Assembly (NCBI GenBank): GCA_934555865.1
Contig: CAKTFI010000004.1
Coordinates: 1-61,076 of the forward strand
DNA: 61,076 nucleotides
Direction: 5' to 3'
From: an uncultured Christensenellaceae bacterium
Lineage (GTDB): Bacteria; Bacillota; Clostridia; Christensenellales; Christensenellaceae
The translations under genes were made by a program, and so were the position numbers. The notes beneath the pieces are model-generated. The model made no database searches and was not told the origin of the DNA. It worked only from the letters and a program-made list of their open reading frames with translations. Below, in pieces: positions 44,184-53,032 of the stretch (positions are counted from its first letter, which is position 1; the number at the start of each line of letters is the position of its first letter).

Positions 44184-45344
44184 TTAGTCCGCATATTCCG
44201 CGTATGCGCCGTCCTTGATGACGACCGCCTGCGCGCTCTTGGTGGGTTCGCCGTTCGCATCCCAGGTCATCTTGCCGGTCACGCCGTCGACTTCGATCTT
44301 GGTCATCGCATCGATCAGCTTCGCGTTCAGTTCCTTGTCTTTGACATCCGTGATCTCTGCCTTTTCCATGGCCGCCTTGATCGTATAGATCGCGTCATAC
44401 GCATCTGCCGCGAACTGGCTCGGGGTCATCTTATAGGCCGCTTCATAGTTCTTCACGAAGGAAGCGATCTTCTCGTCCGTGGAGCTCGCCACAAACGGGG
44501 TCAGAAGCAGGATGCCCTCGGTCATTTCCTTGTTGGCTTCGCCCATCTGCTCGATGATGCCGTCCATGCCGTCGACGCCGAAGTAGGTGACATCCAGGCC
44601 GGCCGCTTCCGCCTGCGTGATCACGAGCGCCGCTTCCTGATAATAGAAGGGCATGAACAGCACATCCGCGCCGGAGTTCTTGATGGCCTGCAGCTGCACG
44701 CTGAAGTCGGTCTTGCTCTGGTCCGTGAAGGCCTGCTCGGTCACAACATCCACGCCAACTTCCTTGGCCTTTGCCATGAAGGTCTCATAGATGCCTTTCG
44801 AATAGTCCGAAGAGCTATCATACAGCACGGCGACCTTGGTGCCGATCTTGTGCTCCGCCATGAATTCCGCCGCATAGGTGCCCTGATCCGGGTCCATGAA
44901 GCACACGCGGAAGCAGTTGTCATACTGCGTGCATTCCTTCTGCGAAGCGGAGGGCGTGAGCATCAGCATGCCGTCCTTCTTGACCTCCTCGGTCACGGCC
45001 ACGCACGCGCCGCTCGTCACGGTGCCCAGAGACACCTTCATGCCCGCATCGTACAGCGTCGCATAGGCGTTGACTGCCGTCGCCGGGTCGCACACATCGT
45101 CCTCGAACTTGAGGGCCAGCTTGATGCCGTTCACGCCGCCGGCCGCGTTGATCTCGTCGATCGCGAGCTTTGCGCCGTTCTGCACGGCGATGCCGTATGC
45201 AGCCGCGTCCCCCGTCAGAGGGCCGGAACCGCCGATGATGAGCGTCTGCTCATCGGAGCCGCCGTTTTTCTTGCAGCCTGCGAAGCAGACCATGCACAGA
45301 ACAACGGCCAAAACCAAGCTTACGGTTTTCTTCATTGCTTTCAT
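44184..45344 (-). CDS. livJ: Branched-chain amino acid ABC transporter substrate-binding lipoprotein
   Basis: This 386-residue lipoprotein has a signal peptide (MKAMKKTVSLVLAVVL) and lipobox FAGC with C24 lipidated. The mature part is a type I periplasmic-binding fold with the opening IIGGSGPLTGDAAAYG and DDVCDPATAVNAY. It captures leucine, isoleucine or valine, though relatives also bind other amino acids. AAGGAG lies 8 bases before ATG 45344; a start 3 codons later is possible. Confidence 0.94.
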   Translation of the reverse strand: MKAMKKTVSLVLAVVLCMVCFAGCKKNGGSDEQTLIIGGSGPLTGDAAAYGIAVQNGAKLAIDEINAAGGVNGIKLALKFEDDVCDPATAVNAYATLYDAGMKVSLGTVTSGACVAVTEEVKKDGMLMLTPSASQKECTQYDNCFRVCFMDPDQGTYAAEFMAEHKIGTKVAVLYDSSSDYSKGIYETFMAKAKEVGVDVVTEQAFTDQSKTDFSVQLQAIKNSGADVLFMPFYYQEAALVITQAEAAGLDVTYFGVDGMDGIIEQMGEANKEMTEGILLLTPFVASSTDEKIASFVKNYEAAYKMTPSQFAADAYDAIYTIKAAMEKAEITDVKDKELNAKLIDAMTKIEVDGVTGKMTWDANGEPTKSAQAVVIKDGAYAEYAD

Positions 45345-45398
45345 GATGTTTCTCCTTACAAATTTCTTTGCCATGCATTGCACGGCGAAAATATTATG

Positions 45399-45429
45399 AA
45401 AAAAGCGGCCCTGGCTTTACGCCGGCCGC
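45399..45429 (-). terminator. Terminator/attenuator between the small membrane protein gene and livJ
   Basis: GCGGCC pairs with GGCCGC, followed by T6 on the minus strand. It lies 16 bases past the small gene's stop. No separate strong promoter was seen between here and livJ, so liv expression may depend on readthrough. Confidence 0.72.
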
Positions 45430-45444
45430 CTTTTTTTCATCATC

Positions 45445-45726
45445 TTACAGAACCTGTTCTGCATTCAAAGGTCGTTCGGCGTATTTGCTGTTCGAAATAA
45501 GGACGATCTGTACAAGTCCAAGAATGACGAGCAGGCTAATTCGAAGTACGGCGGCAAGGCGTACGACGGCCAGGGCGACATATACAAAAATAGACATTGC
45601 CAGAGCAATGTCTACGATCAAAGCATGCATAGAACGAGAAGCAGAGGACGCACAAAATTCCGGGGCGCACTTGGCGGACTCGGCATGCATTTTGGCAGAT
45701 CGATTATTCATCATCGCAGTTGCCAT
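45445..45726 (-). CDS. 93-residue membrane protein preceding the liv operon
   Basis: This small protein has an N-terminal polar part with two cysteines (about 1-33) and then a long hydrophobic stretch, about 34-80, rich in Leu, Ile, Val and Ala, likely two membrane segments. It ends with a polar tail. GGGAGG precedes ATG 45726, and a near-perfect promoter lies upstream, so it is surely transcribed. No family was recognised. Its position before livJ suggests a regulatory or accessory transporter role. Confidence 0.7.
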   Translation of the reverse strand: MATAMMNNRSAKMHAESAKCAPEFCASSASRSMHALIVDIALAMSIFVYVALAVVRLAAVLRISLLVILGLVQIVLISNSKYAERPLNAEQVL

Positions 45727-45758
45727 CTTGGTTGTCCTCCCTTCTTGAATATGCGCCC

Positions 45759-45787
45759 ATTTTACACGATTCCTTTTCGCTTGTCAA
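45759..45787 (-). promoter_or_regulatory. Strong sigma-A promoter of the small membrane protein and probably the liv operon
   Basis: The minus strand reads TTGACA (45787-45782), 17 bases, TAAAAT (45764-45759), 32 bases before the start codon. Confidence 0.82.
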
Positions 45788-46097
45788 TAAATTTGCGAAA
45801 CTTTTTGAAACGCCCTGCAAATTTTTTTGCACCGTGCGCTCGCGCGGCCGTTTCCTGACCGGCATCGGTGCGGATATGCAGGTTTTTGCATGGAAAGATG
45901 CAAAAAGAAATGTGGGGAACCTGGAAACCCCTACAGCCCGTGTCGCCCGAAGGCCTGGCCGCACAGGAGGCGGAGGCGCAGAGGGGGCGCAAACATGCTC
46001 CCTTCGGGCATGCCCTTTCCCCGGCCGCCGCGCCGCGCGTTTTGCACAAAGCACAGGCGGGCTGTGCGTCCGCGCCGCGCTGCACCGGGAGCCGCCT
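45788..46097. other. Intergenic region between the liv promoter and thiN
   Basis: TTTTTGCA (45881-45888) and TGCAAAAA (45897-45904) form an A+T-rich 8-bp inverted repeat that could be a weak terminator for thiN. Nothing else was recognised. Confidence 0.4.
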
Positions 46098-46748
46098 TTA
46101 CGCCTGCGCTTTCGCCCGCGGGTAGACGAGCAGCAGGCTGCCCTCCCCCACCGCCACGCGCGCCGGGATGCCCAAAAATTCGTTGCTCGTCCCGATCGGG
46201 AAGGAGGGCGTCATTTCCCCATTTTGCATCGGGTATTTGAGCCCCTCGAGGCACACGCCGCGCGCCGCCCCGCCATAGGCCAGTACGCTCACATATCCGC
46301 TCAGCCCCGCGGGGTAGCGCACCTCGCCCGCGCGCAGCAGGCGCAGCACATTGTGCTCCGCAAACAGGTAGCCCACCGCGCCCGCGTCGGCCAGAAAGGC
46401 CAGCAGCTGGATATTGGCAAGCGTGTGGTCCATGCGGCCGCCCGTCCCGCCCAGGATGTAGAAGGTGGAAAATCCGCGCTTCAGCCCCTCCCGCGCCGCG
46501 GCCAGCATGTCGGTATCGTCCTTTTCGCGCGGGAGCACAAGCGTGCCCGCCGCGTCCGGCACGCGCCCCAGCGAGTCGAAGTCGCCGAGCAGCAGATCCG
46601 CCTGCCACCCAGCCTCCACTGCATAGGCGTATCCGCCGTCCGCCGCGATCAAAAAGTCGCCCGGGCGCTTGTCCGCCGCCCAGCCATACAGCGGCCCCGC
46701 GCCCAAAAGGAAGCACACGCCCGCGGGCCTCGGTTCAAAATGCACCAT
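46098..46748 (-). CDS. thiN: Thiamine pyrophosphokinase
   Basis: This 216-residue enzyme transfers pyrophosphate from ATP to thiamine, making the cofactor directly. Signatures are GDFDSLG at 55-61, the EKDDTDM motif near 75, and GGRMDHTLANI near 103. Its job suggests use of imported or salvaged thiamine. It follows the HAD gene by 12 bases under one promoter, with no TPP riboswitch visible. Confidence 0.93.
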   Translation of the reverse strand: MVHFEPRPAGVCFLLGAGPLYGWAADKRPGDFLIAADGGYAYAVEAGWQADLLLGDFDSLGRVPDAAGTLVLPREKDDTDMLAAAREGLKRGFSTFYILGGTGGRMDHTLANIQLLAFLADAGAVGYLFAEHNVLRLLRAGEVRYPAGLSGYVSVLAYGGAARGVCLEGLKYPMQNGEMTPSFPIGTSNEFLGIPARVAVGEGSLLLVYPRAKAQA

Positions 46749-46760
46749 CCTGCCGCCCCC

Positions 46761-47420
46761 TCATGCCTGCTCCAGAAGTTCTATATAGGAAGCGATGTGC
46801 GCATCCGCGATGCGGCAGATCTCCGCCCATGCATAGGCGGTGCTGTCGTCCTGCACCGCGACGGTATAGAACCCCGCCGCCTTGACGGTGCGGATGCAGT
46901 GCAGCGCGTCCTCAAACACCGCGCAGCCGCCCGGCGGGTTGCCGCCGGCCGCGCGCGCCGCCCGTTCATAGAGCGTGGGCGTGTTCTTGTCCACACCCTC
47001 CTCCGTGCAGGTCAAAAACGCGTCAAAAAAGTCCCACAGTCCGAGCCGCTTCAGGGCCGGTTCGGCCACGACCCGGTCGGTCGCCGTCGCCGCCGCGAGC
47101 CGGACGCCCCGGCGCTTCAAGAGGGCAAGGTATTCCCGGACGCCGGGCTTCAGGCTCGCCTCGGTCTCGTATTTTTGAAGCGCCAGCGCGTTGATGCCGT
47201 CGATGATGGCGTCCACGCTCTCGGCCACGCCATAGTGCGCGCGCACATAGGCCGCCGTCATGCGCATGTCCAGCGCGCGGATGTCCTGCCGCAGGGTGGG
47301 GCCGGGCGTCTTGCCCAAGGAAGCCAGGTAGTCGTCGATCAATTTGTCCCAGATGTGCATGGAATTCAGAAGCGTGCCGTCCATGTCGAACACGGCGACG
47401 CGAAAGGGTGCAAGAGGCAT
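46761..47420 (-). CDS. HAD-family hydrolase, beta-phosphoglucomutase-like
   Basis: This 219-residue protein has motif I FDMDGTLLNS at about 10-19, an alpha-helical cap, AAATATD as motif II, and FEDALHCI near 166 as motif III. The family includes beta-phosphoglucomutases and small phosphatases. A role in hydrolysing a thiamine-related phosphate is conceivable because of thiN, but is only inference. AAAGGAG precedes ATG 47420. Confidence 0.87.
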   Translation of the reverse strand: MPLAPFRVAVFDMDGTLLNSMHIWDKLIDDYLASLGKTPGPTLRQDIRALDMRMTAAYVRAHYGVAESVDAIIDGINALALQKYETEASLKPGVREYLALLKRRGVRLAAATATDRVVAEPALKRLGLWDFFDAFLTCTEEGVDKNTPTLYERAARAAGGNPPGGCAVFEDALHCIRTVKAAGFYTVAVQDDSTAYAWAEICRIADAHIASYIELLEQA

Positions 47421-47532
47421 ATAGTTTCTCCTTTGCCGCGAGATCGCGGAAAAATTTGGTCTATGCAATGGCCGGCCCGCGGGGTGGCGTGTCCGCCACC
47501 GGCGCCTGCCGCGCCCACGCGCGGTCAGCAAA

Positions 47533-47561
47533 AGTATAGTATACCCGCCGCGCCAAGTCAA
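47533..47561 (-). promoter_or_regulatory. Sigma-A promoter of HAD-thiN
   Basis: The minus strand reads TTGACT (47561-47556), 17 bases, TATACT (47538-47533). Confidence 0.75.
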
Positions 47562-47906
47562 TGCGTCGCGGCAAATCGGAGAGCCGCTGCGCAGAGCACC
47601 TCTGCTGGCAGAGAGTTCATGCCCGGCGCTATCTCCGGGGCGCGATGCAGCAGCCCAGCAGTGGTTTTTTCGGTTCAGCCGCCAAATTTGCGATTCTGCC
47701 CAAAATCGACCGCAAGCCGCCTCCGGGCAGTGCAGCGGCCGCCCACCCGGAGAGAGCTGTTTCGTGCGCTTCTCCATCCCGGCATCGGCTCATGCGGCCC
47801 CGCCCACCTTGAGCCCTTTCTGCATCTTTTCTTGCACCATCCTGCATGCAGCGCGGAAGAATATTCACTTCCGTGGTATATTTATTGAATTTTCTGCAAA
47901 AATTTG

Positions 47907-47941
47907 TTGACATTTCGTCCCCGCTGGATTATCGTTATACT
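47907..47941 (+). promoter_or_regulatory. Promoter of the TrpXYZ-type transporter
   Basis: TTGACA (47907-47912) is followed after 17 bases by TATCGT (47930-47935); a better TATACT (47936-47941) is 23 bases away. The exact -10 is uncertain. Confidence 0.5.
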
Positions 47942-47976
47942 AACAAATTTCTATTTTCCCATCCCAGGAGGCAGCT

Positions 47977-48987
47977 ATGAAAAAAGTTTGCAAACCGATC
48001 TGTTTGCTGCTGGCGATCGTGAGCATTTTCGCCATGGCCGGCTGCAAAAAGGAGGAAGCGAAATCCTCTACCCCGAACGGCTCCACCGTTTCCGGGGATC
48101 CTTCCGGCAAGAAATATAAGGTAGGCATCGTGCAGCAGCTCGAGCACCAGGCGCTGGACGCGGCGACCGAGGGCTTCAAGGCCGCGCTCGTTGAACTGCT
48201 TGGCGCGGAAAATGTCGAGTTCGATTACCAGAACGCCCAGAACGAGCCGACCAACTGCGCGTCCATCGCGACCAAGTTCGTCAACGACAAGGTAGACCTC
48301 ATCATGGCCAACGCGACGACCGCCCTGCAATCTGCCGCGGCGGCGACCTCGACCATCCCGATCGTCGGCACCTCGATCACGGACTATGTGTCCGCGGGCG
48401 TCATCGAAAGTAACGACGCACCCGGCGGCAATGTGACCGGCGCATCCGACCTCGCCCCCATCGACGGGCAGATTGACCTGCTTATCAAGCTGTGCCCGGA
48501 CGCCAAGACGGTGGGCATCGTCTATTGCTCGAGCGAGGCGAACTCCGTGTTCCAGGCGGAAAAGGCCGAGGAAGCCTTGAAGGCCAAGGGGCTTAACGCG
48601 AAGGTATACACCGTGTCGGATTCCAACGACATCCAGGCGGTCGTCACGACGGCCGTGGGCGAGGTGGACGCGATCTACATCCCGACGGACAACACGCTGG
48701 CCGACAACATGGAGATCGTGAAGAACATCACCGTCCCGGCGAAGGTCCCGGTCATCGCGGGCGAGGAAAACATGTGCAAGGTCGGAGGTCTCGCGACGCT
48801 GTCCATCAGCTACTACAGCATGGGCTATTCCGCGGGCAAGATCGCCTATGACATCCTCGTAAACGGCGCGGACCCGGCCACGACGCCCATCGTATATGCG
48901 GACGAGGTCACGATGAAATACAACAAGGAGATCGCGGACCTGCTTTCCTGGCCGATCCCGGACGACCTGGTCGCCATCGGCGAATGA
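47977..48987 (+). CDS. ABC transporter substrate-binding lipoprotein, TrpX/COG2984 type
   Basis: This 336-residue lipoprotein has a signal peptide and lipobox MAGC with C23. A type I binding fold follows, opening YKVGIVQQLEHQALDAA and containing the family segment VGTSITDYVSAG. Members of this family are predicted to carry tryptophan or tyrosine in Firmicutes, often under T-box control; no T-box is visible here, so the substrate is open. The permease and ATPase genes follow. Confidence 0.9.
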   Translation: MKKVCKPICLLLAIVSIFAMAGCKKEEAKSSTPNGSTVSGDPSGKKYKVGIVQQLEHQALDAATEGFKAALVELLGAENVEFDYQNAQNEPTNCASIATKFVNDKVDLIMANATTALQSAAAATSTIPIVGTSITDYVSAGVIESNDAPGGNVTGASDLAPIDGQIDLLIKLCPDAKTVGIVYCSSEANSVFQAEKAEEALKAKGLNAKVYTVSDSNDIQAVVTTAVGEVDAIYIPTDNTLADNMEIVKNITVPAKVPVIAGEENMCKVGGLATLSISYYSMGYSAGKIAYDILVNGADPATTPIVYADEVTMKYNKEIADLLSWPIPDDLVAIGE

Positions 48988-49013
48988 GGCGCTATCGCTT
49001 TAGCAAGTTAAAA

Positions 49014-49051
49014 GAAAACGCGGCTGGGGGCTTTCCCCCGCTGCGTTTTTT
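49014..49051 (+). terminator. Terminator after the binding-protein gene
   Basis: ACGCGGC, GGGGG and CCCCC, GCTGCGT pair in a long stem, followed by T7. It lies about 30 bases past the stop, so the permease and ATPase genes need readthrough or their own promoter. Confidence 0.8.
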
Positions 49052-49060
49052 TGCTATAAT
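49052..49060 (+). promoter_or_regulatory. Extended -10 element before the permease gene
   Basis: TGCTATAAT directly follows the terminator T-run, about 60 bases before the permease start. The -35 would lie within the terminator stem and is weak. Confidence 0.45.
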
Positions 49061-49119
49061 ACCTCTGTATTTCTTTGGAAAACCAATGGATTTTCATTTT
49101 TATCATTTGGGGGGACTCC

Positions 49120-50022
49120 ATGAACTTCACTTCACTGCTAAACGCCTTGCCCGGCTCGGTCGCCCAGGGGGTCATCTGGGGCGTGCTGGCCATCGGCGTG
49201 TACATCACCTATAAGGTGCTCGACTATTCGGACATGACGGTGGACGGCAGCATGGCCACCGGCGGCGCCGTGGCGGTCATACTCATGCTCCGGGGCGTAA
49301 ACCCGTACCTCGCGCTCTTGGCGGCGATGGCGGCCGGCATGCTCGCGGGGCTCGTGACCGGGCTGTTCCACACGGTGTGCGGCATCCCGGCCATCCTGTC
49401 CGGCATTTTGACGCAGCTCGGGCTGTATTCCGTCAACATGCGCATCCTGGGCAAGTCCAACCAGGCCATCAGCGTGGACAAATTCGACCTGATCGTGAGC
49501 CTGCGCTACATCCCCGCGGCCATCCTTACGGGGGCGATCTTCTGCGTCGTGCTTATCGCGGTGCTGTATTGGTTCTTTGGCACGGAGGTCGGGCACTCCA
49601 TCCGCGCGACGGGGGCCAACCCCAACATGGCGCGCGCGCAGGGCATCAACACCAACACAAACAAGGTGCTGGGGCTCGTGCTCTCGAATGCGCTTGTGGG
49701 GCTCGCAGGCGGGCTGTATGCGCAGTACCAGGGCAGCGCGGATGTCAACATGGGGCGCGGCGCGATCGTCATCGGCCTCGCGGCCATCATCATGAGCGAG
49801 GTCATCTTCGGGCGGTTGTTCCGCAACTTTGCGCTCAAGCTGCTGGCCGTGGTGTTCGGCTCCATCCTGTACTTTGCGATCATCGCACTCGTGCTGCAGC
49901 TCGGCCTGTCCACGACCGACCTCAAGCTGTTCTCGGCGCTCATCGTGGCGCTCTTCCTCGCCATGCCGCATGTAAAGGCGCGGCTCTTCCCGCAGAAAAC
50001 CGGAGGACACAAGCATGCTTGA
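49120..50022 (+). CDS. ABC transporter permease, TrpY/COG4120 type
   Basis: This 300-residue membrane protein has about eight transmembrane segments and the characteristic KVLDYSDMTVDGSMATGGAV near the N-terminus and HSIRATGANPNMARAQGINT later. The family is paired with COG2984 binding proteins. ATG 49120 is preceded by GGGGGG. The stop overlaps the ATPase start by 8 bases. Confidence 0.9.
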   Translation: MNFTSLLNALPGSVAQGVIWGVLAIGVYITYKVLDYSDMTVDGSMATGGAVAVILMLRGVNPYLALLAAMAAGMLAGLVTGLFHTVCGIPAILSGILTQLGLYSVNMRILGKSNQAISVDKFDLIVSLRYIPAAILTGAIFCVVLIAVLYWFFGTEVGHSIRATGANPNMARAQGINTNTNKVLGLVLSNALVGLAGGLYAQYQGSADVNMGRGAIVIGLAAIIMSEVIFGRLFRNFALKLLAVVFGSILYFAIIALVLQLGLSTTDLKLFSALIVALFLAMPHVKARLFPQKTGGHKHA

Positions 50023-50809
50023 ATTAAAAGACATCCACAAGACCTTTAACGCAGGCACCGTCAACGAAAAGGTGGCCTTGAACGGCGTCAACCTGACGCT
50101 GGCGGACGGCGAATTCGTCACCATCATCGGCGGCAACGGCACGGGCAAGTCCACGACGCTAAACGCCGTCGCGGGCGTGTTCCCGATCGATTCCGGCAGC
50201 ATCCGGATCGACGGGATCGATGTGACGCGCCTGCCAGAATACAAGCGCGCCAAGTACCTCGGCCGCGTGTTCCAGGACCCGATGACCGGCACGGCCGGCA
50301 ACATGAACATCGAGGAAAACCTCGCGCTCGCCTCGCGCCGGGGCAAGTCGCGGTCGCTTCGGTGGGCAATCACGCAAAAGGAACGCGAATTCTTCCGCAG
50401 CAAGCTCTCTCCCCTGGGGCTGGGGTTGGAAAACCGCATGACGACCAAGGTGAGCCTCCTGTCCGGCGGGCAGCGGCAGGCGCTCACGCTCATCATGGCG
50501 ACGCTGGAAAAGCCGAAGCTGCTGCTGTTGGACGAGCACACGGCGGCGCTCGACCCCAAGACGGCGGCCAAGGTGCTCGCCATTTCCGACCAGATCATTG
50601 CGGAGGAGCACCTGACGGCCATGATGGTCACGCACAACATGCGCGACGCGATCGTGCACGGCAACCGGCTACTCATGTTCTATAACGGCCGCATCATTTT
50701 GGACATTGCGGGCGAGGACAAGAAAAAGCTCACGGTCGAGGACCTGCTGCGCGAATTTGAAAAGCTGTCCGGCGAGGAATTCGCCAACGACCGCGCGCTC
50801 TTGTCCTGA
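50015..50809 (+). CDS. ABC transporter ATP-binding protein, TrpZ/COG1101 type
   Basis: This 264-residue ATPase has Walker A GGNGTGKST at about 34-42, a Q-loop in VFQDPMTGT, signature LSGGQRQAL and Walker B LLLLDEHTAALDP. GGAGGACAC precedes the start. It completes a three-component amino acid importer with the two preceding genes. Confidence 0.93.
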   Translation: MLELKDIHKTFNAGTVNEKVALNGVNLTLADGEFVTIIGGNGTGKSTTLNAVAGVFPIDSGSIRIDGIDVTRLPEYKRAKYLGRVFQDPMTGTAGNMNIEENLALASRRGKSRSLRWAITQKEREFFRSKLSPLGLGLENRMTTKVSLLSGGQRQALTLIMATLEKPKLLLLDEHTAALDPKTAAKVLAISDQIIAEEHLTAMMVTHNMRDAIVHGNRLLMFYNGRIILDIAGEDKKKLTVEDLLREFEKLSGEEFANDRALLS

Positions 50810-50817
50810 GACGGGGC

Positions 50818-50961
50818 GGCGCGAAAGGCGGGCGGCCAAGCGGCCGGCATCGACGCATAGGGCAACGGCAGCCTGCGAAGTGTTGATGCCATGCGAGCGG
50901 CGCGAAAGGCTGACCGTGGAAAGCAGATTCTGAGGGACGCGAATGCGCCCTGTGGAAAGCA
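50818..50961. repeat. Short direct repeats after the ABC operon
   Basis: GGCGCGAAAGGC occurs at 50818-50829 and 50899-50910, and GTGGAAAGCA at 50916-50925 and 50952-50961. No gene is seen in the 290-base gap. Confidence 0.45.
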
Positions 50962-51057
50962 AATTGCGAAAGGCAAAAATCGCAATCCCAAGAAGCGGCC
51001 ATATGCGCCAAGCATGCGGGCAGGCTACCTTAGAAAAATCAGAAAAATAGAGTACAT

Positions 51058-51095
51058 AAAAAAGACGGCAGGGCGCAGACCCTGCCGCTTTTTTT
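51058..51095. terminator. Bidirectional terminator between convergent genes
   Basis: CGGCAGGG (51066-51073) pairs with CCCTGCCG (51080-51087), with A-run left and T7 right. It serves the ABC operon and the HAD gene. Confidence 0.88.
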
Positions 51096-51101
51096 AATCT
51101 C

Positions 51102-51788
51102 TTACATCCCCTCCAGCAGCGCGGGCAGCGCCGAGAGCGCCGCAAACTGCGCGTCCACCCGCGGGCAAGCAGGCGCGGGCGCATGCGCCGGGTTGAACCA
51201 CACGGTGCGGATGCCGGCGCGCTCGCCCCCGGCAATGTCCGAGGTCAAGCTGTCGCCCACGATGACCGTCTCCGCCCGGCAAAAGCCGGGGATGGCGGCA
51301 AAGCACGCCTCGAAATAGGCGCGCTCCGGCTTGGGCGCGCCCACCTCTTCGGAGATAAAAATCTGTTCAAAAAAGCGTGCGAGGTCCGCCCCCGCGATGC
51401 GCCGGTGCTGTGTCACTGCCGTGCCGTTGGTCACGGCGAACAGGCGGTACCGCGCGGCCAGGACGGGCAGCACCTCTGCCGCCCCCGGGAGCAGTGGGGC
51501 CTCCCCGCCCAGCAAGGTTTCATAGCGGTGCGCGGCCTCGGAAGCCGGGGCGGTCACACCGAGTTCCCGGAAAAGCTCGCAAAAGCGCGCCGTCTTGAGC
51601 TCTGCGCGCGTGATCTCGCCGCGCTCGAGCCGCTTCCAGTGCTCGCCGTTGATGACGCTATAGCGCGCAAGCACCGCCTCGCCCGCCGGGACGGACAGGC
51701 TCTCTAGCGCCTTTTTCAGCGCCGCATGCTCCGCTGCGCGAAAGTCCAAAATCGTGTCGTCCAGGTCGAGCAGCGCAAAGCGGATCAT
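51102..51788 (-). CDS. HAD hydrolase, YjjG/YfnB nucleotidase type
   Basis: This 228-residue protein has motif I LLDLDDTILDF at about 5-15, a helical cap, motif II VTNGTA, the lysine region GAPKPE and motif III VIVGDSLTSDI. YjjG-type enzymes dephosphorylate pyrimidine nucleotides, including non-canonical ones. The start overlaps the ribokinase stop (ATGA 51785-51788), so the pair may act together on ribose, nucleosides or related phosphates. Confidence 0.88.
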   Translation of the reverse strand: MIRFALLDLDDTILDFRAAEHAALKKALESLSVPAGEAVLARYSVINGEHWKRLERGEITRAELKTARFCELFRELGVTAPASEAAHRYETLLGGEAPLLPGAAEVLPVLAARYRLFAVTNGTAVTQHRRIAGADLARFFEQIFISEEVGAPKPERAYFEACFAAIPGFCRAETVIVGDSLTSDIAGGERAGIRTVWFNPAHAPAPACPRVDAQFAALSALPALLEGM

Positions 51789-52690
51789 GCCCTGCCTCCC
51801 CGGAAGGCCTCCGCCTCCGCGCGCGTGGGGATGGACGGGGCCGCCCCGGGGCGGCTCACCGCGATGGCCGCCGCCCGGCTCGCGAGGTCCATCGCCGCGG
51901 CGGGGGACTTCCCTTCGGCGACCGCCGCCAGGAAAAAGCCCGTGAAGGTGTCGCCCGCGCCCGTCGTGTCCACCACGGGGACGGCATAGGCCGGCTGCAA
52001 AAGGCATTCCCCCTCCGCGAGGTATCGCGCGCCCTTGCCGCCCAGCGTGAGCACGATGTTCGCGCGCGGGAACCGGCGCGCCAGCGCGGAGGAAAGCTCC
52101 TTTTCCGCGGCCGACGCGGGTAGGCCGGTGAGCGCCGCCGCCTCGCCCTCGTTTAGAAAGAAGGTGTCGACAAGCCCCAACGGCAGGTCGAGGAGAGCCT
52201 CCTCCATCGGCGAGGGGTTGAAGAAGATGCGCAGCCCCGCGTCCGCCGCCGCACGGAAGAGGTCAGGTAGGCCGTTTACCTCGTTTTGCAGCAGGATGGC
52301 GTCGCCCGGCGCAAAGGCCGCGACCGTCCGGCGGATCTGCTGCTGCGTGATCGTGCGGTTCGCCCCGCCGTAGAGCAGGATGCAGTTGTCGCCCGCGGCG
52401 TCGTTTTGGATGATCGCGTGCCCGGTCGGCGTGTCCGGCCGCACTTCGACAAGCGCCGTGTCCGCCCCCGCGGCAGAAAGCTCGTCCAGCAAAAACCGGC
52501 CGTCCGCCCCGATCGCCCCGGCCATGCGCACGCCGGCCCCCGCCCGCGCCAGCGCAACCGCCTGATTGAGCCCCTTGCCGCCGGTATAGCGCGCGAGGCC
52601 ATGCGCCGCGAGCGTCTCTCCCCCACGGACGAAATGCGGCACGGCATAGACCATGTCGATATTGAGCGACCCAAAGCAAAGCACCTTCAT
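51785..52690 (-). CDS. Ribokinase-like PfkB-family sugar kinase
   Basis: This 301-residue kinase has GGKGLNQA at 37-44 and the C-terminal DTTGAGDTF, both standard for ribokinase, and the opening GSLNIDMVY. ATP phosphorylation of ribose or a similar sugar is most likely. GGAGGG precedes ATG 52690. An open frame reaching 52897 lacks a ribosome binding site. No ribose transporter is adjacent. Confidence 0.87.
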   Translation of the reverse strand: MKVLCFGSLNIDMVYAVPHFVRGGETLAAHGLARYTGGKGLNQAVALARAGAGVRMAGAIGADGRFLLDELSAAGADTALVEVRPDTPTGHAIIQNDAAGDNCILLYGGANRTITQQQIRRTVAAFAPGDAILLQNEVNGLPDLFRAAADAGLRIFFNPSPMEEALLDLPLGLVDTFFLNEGEAAALTGLPASAAEKELSSALARRFPRANIVLTLGGKGARYLAEGECLLQPAYAVPVVDTTGAGDTFTGFFLAAVAEGKSPAAAMDLASRAAAIAVSRPGAAPSIPTRAEAEAFRGGRA

Positions 52691-52729
52691 GCGTATTCCC
52701 TCCGAAATGATTTCATAGATGTATGTTCC

Positions 52730-52738
52730 AGTATAGCA
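52730..52738 (-). promoter_or_regulatory. Extended -10 promoter of the ribokinase-HAD pair
   Basis: The minus strand reads TGCTATACT about 40 bases before the ribokinase start; the -35 is weak. Confidence 0.5.
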
Positions 52739-52974
52739 CAAGCCGCCGCGCGAAAAAAGGGTTTGCGCCATGCGCCCCTCCTCCGCATTTGCCCGGTCAC
52801 TCTTCCCTGCGGCCATCCGCTTTCCCCGCATGATCTCCGCTTCCCTCTCATTGGAAGGCTTCTGCAAACTCGTAAAAATTGTAGAATTTTCCCGCAAACT
52901 CGCCCAAAGAACGATTTTTCCCCATGGAGTACCTTGCTGTCACCCGGGACTTGTGATAGGATAAAGTGAGTATT

Positions 52975-53003
52975 TTTTCAAATCATTGGTTTGTCACTAT
53001 ATT
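52975..53003 (+). promoter_or_regulatory. Promoter of the LTA-synthase-like gene
   Basis: TTTTCA (52975-52980), 17 bases, TATATT (52998-53003), in an A+T-rich stretch just before AAGGAAG and the start codon. Confidence 0.45.
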
Positions 53004-53032
53004 TTATATCATATATAAGGAAGTGTCCCACC

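Larger units (their letters stand above)
47421..47976. other. Long divergent intergenic region
   Basis: The left part holds the leftward HAD-thiN promoter and a GGTGGCG/CGCCACC hairpin in its leader. The middle (about 47570-47870) shows no coding or structural signal. The right end has the rightward transporter promoter. Confidence 0.5.

Noticed and set aside
47421..47530. TPP riboswitch before the HAD-thiN genes
   Set aside because: A hairpin is present, but the conserved THI-box words (CUGAGA, ACCUGAUC) are absent.
45720..47888. 722-codon rightward open frame
   Set aside because: It runs antisense over thiN and the HAD gene, has no ribosome binding site and crosses two promoters.
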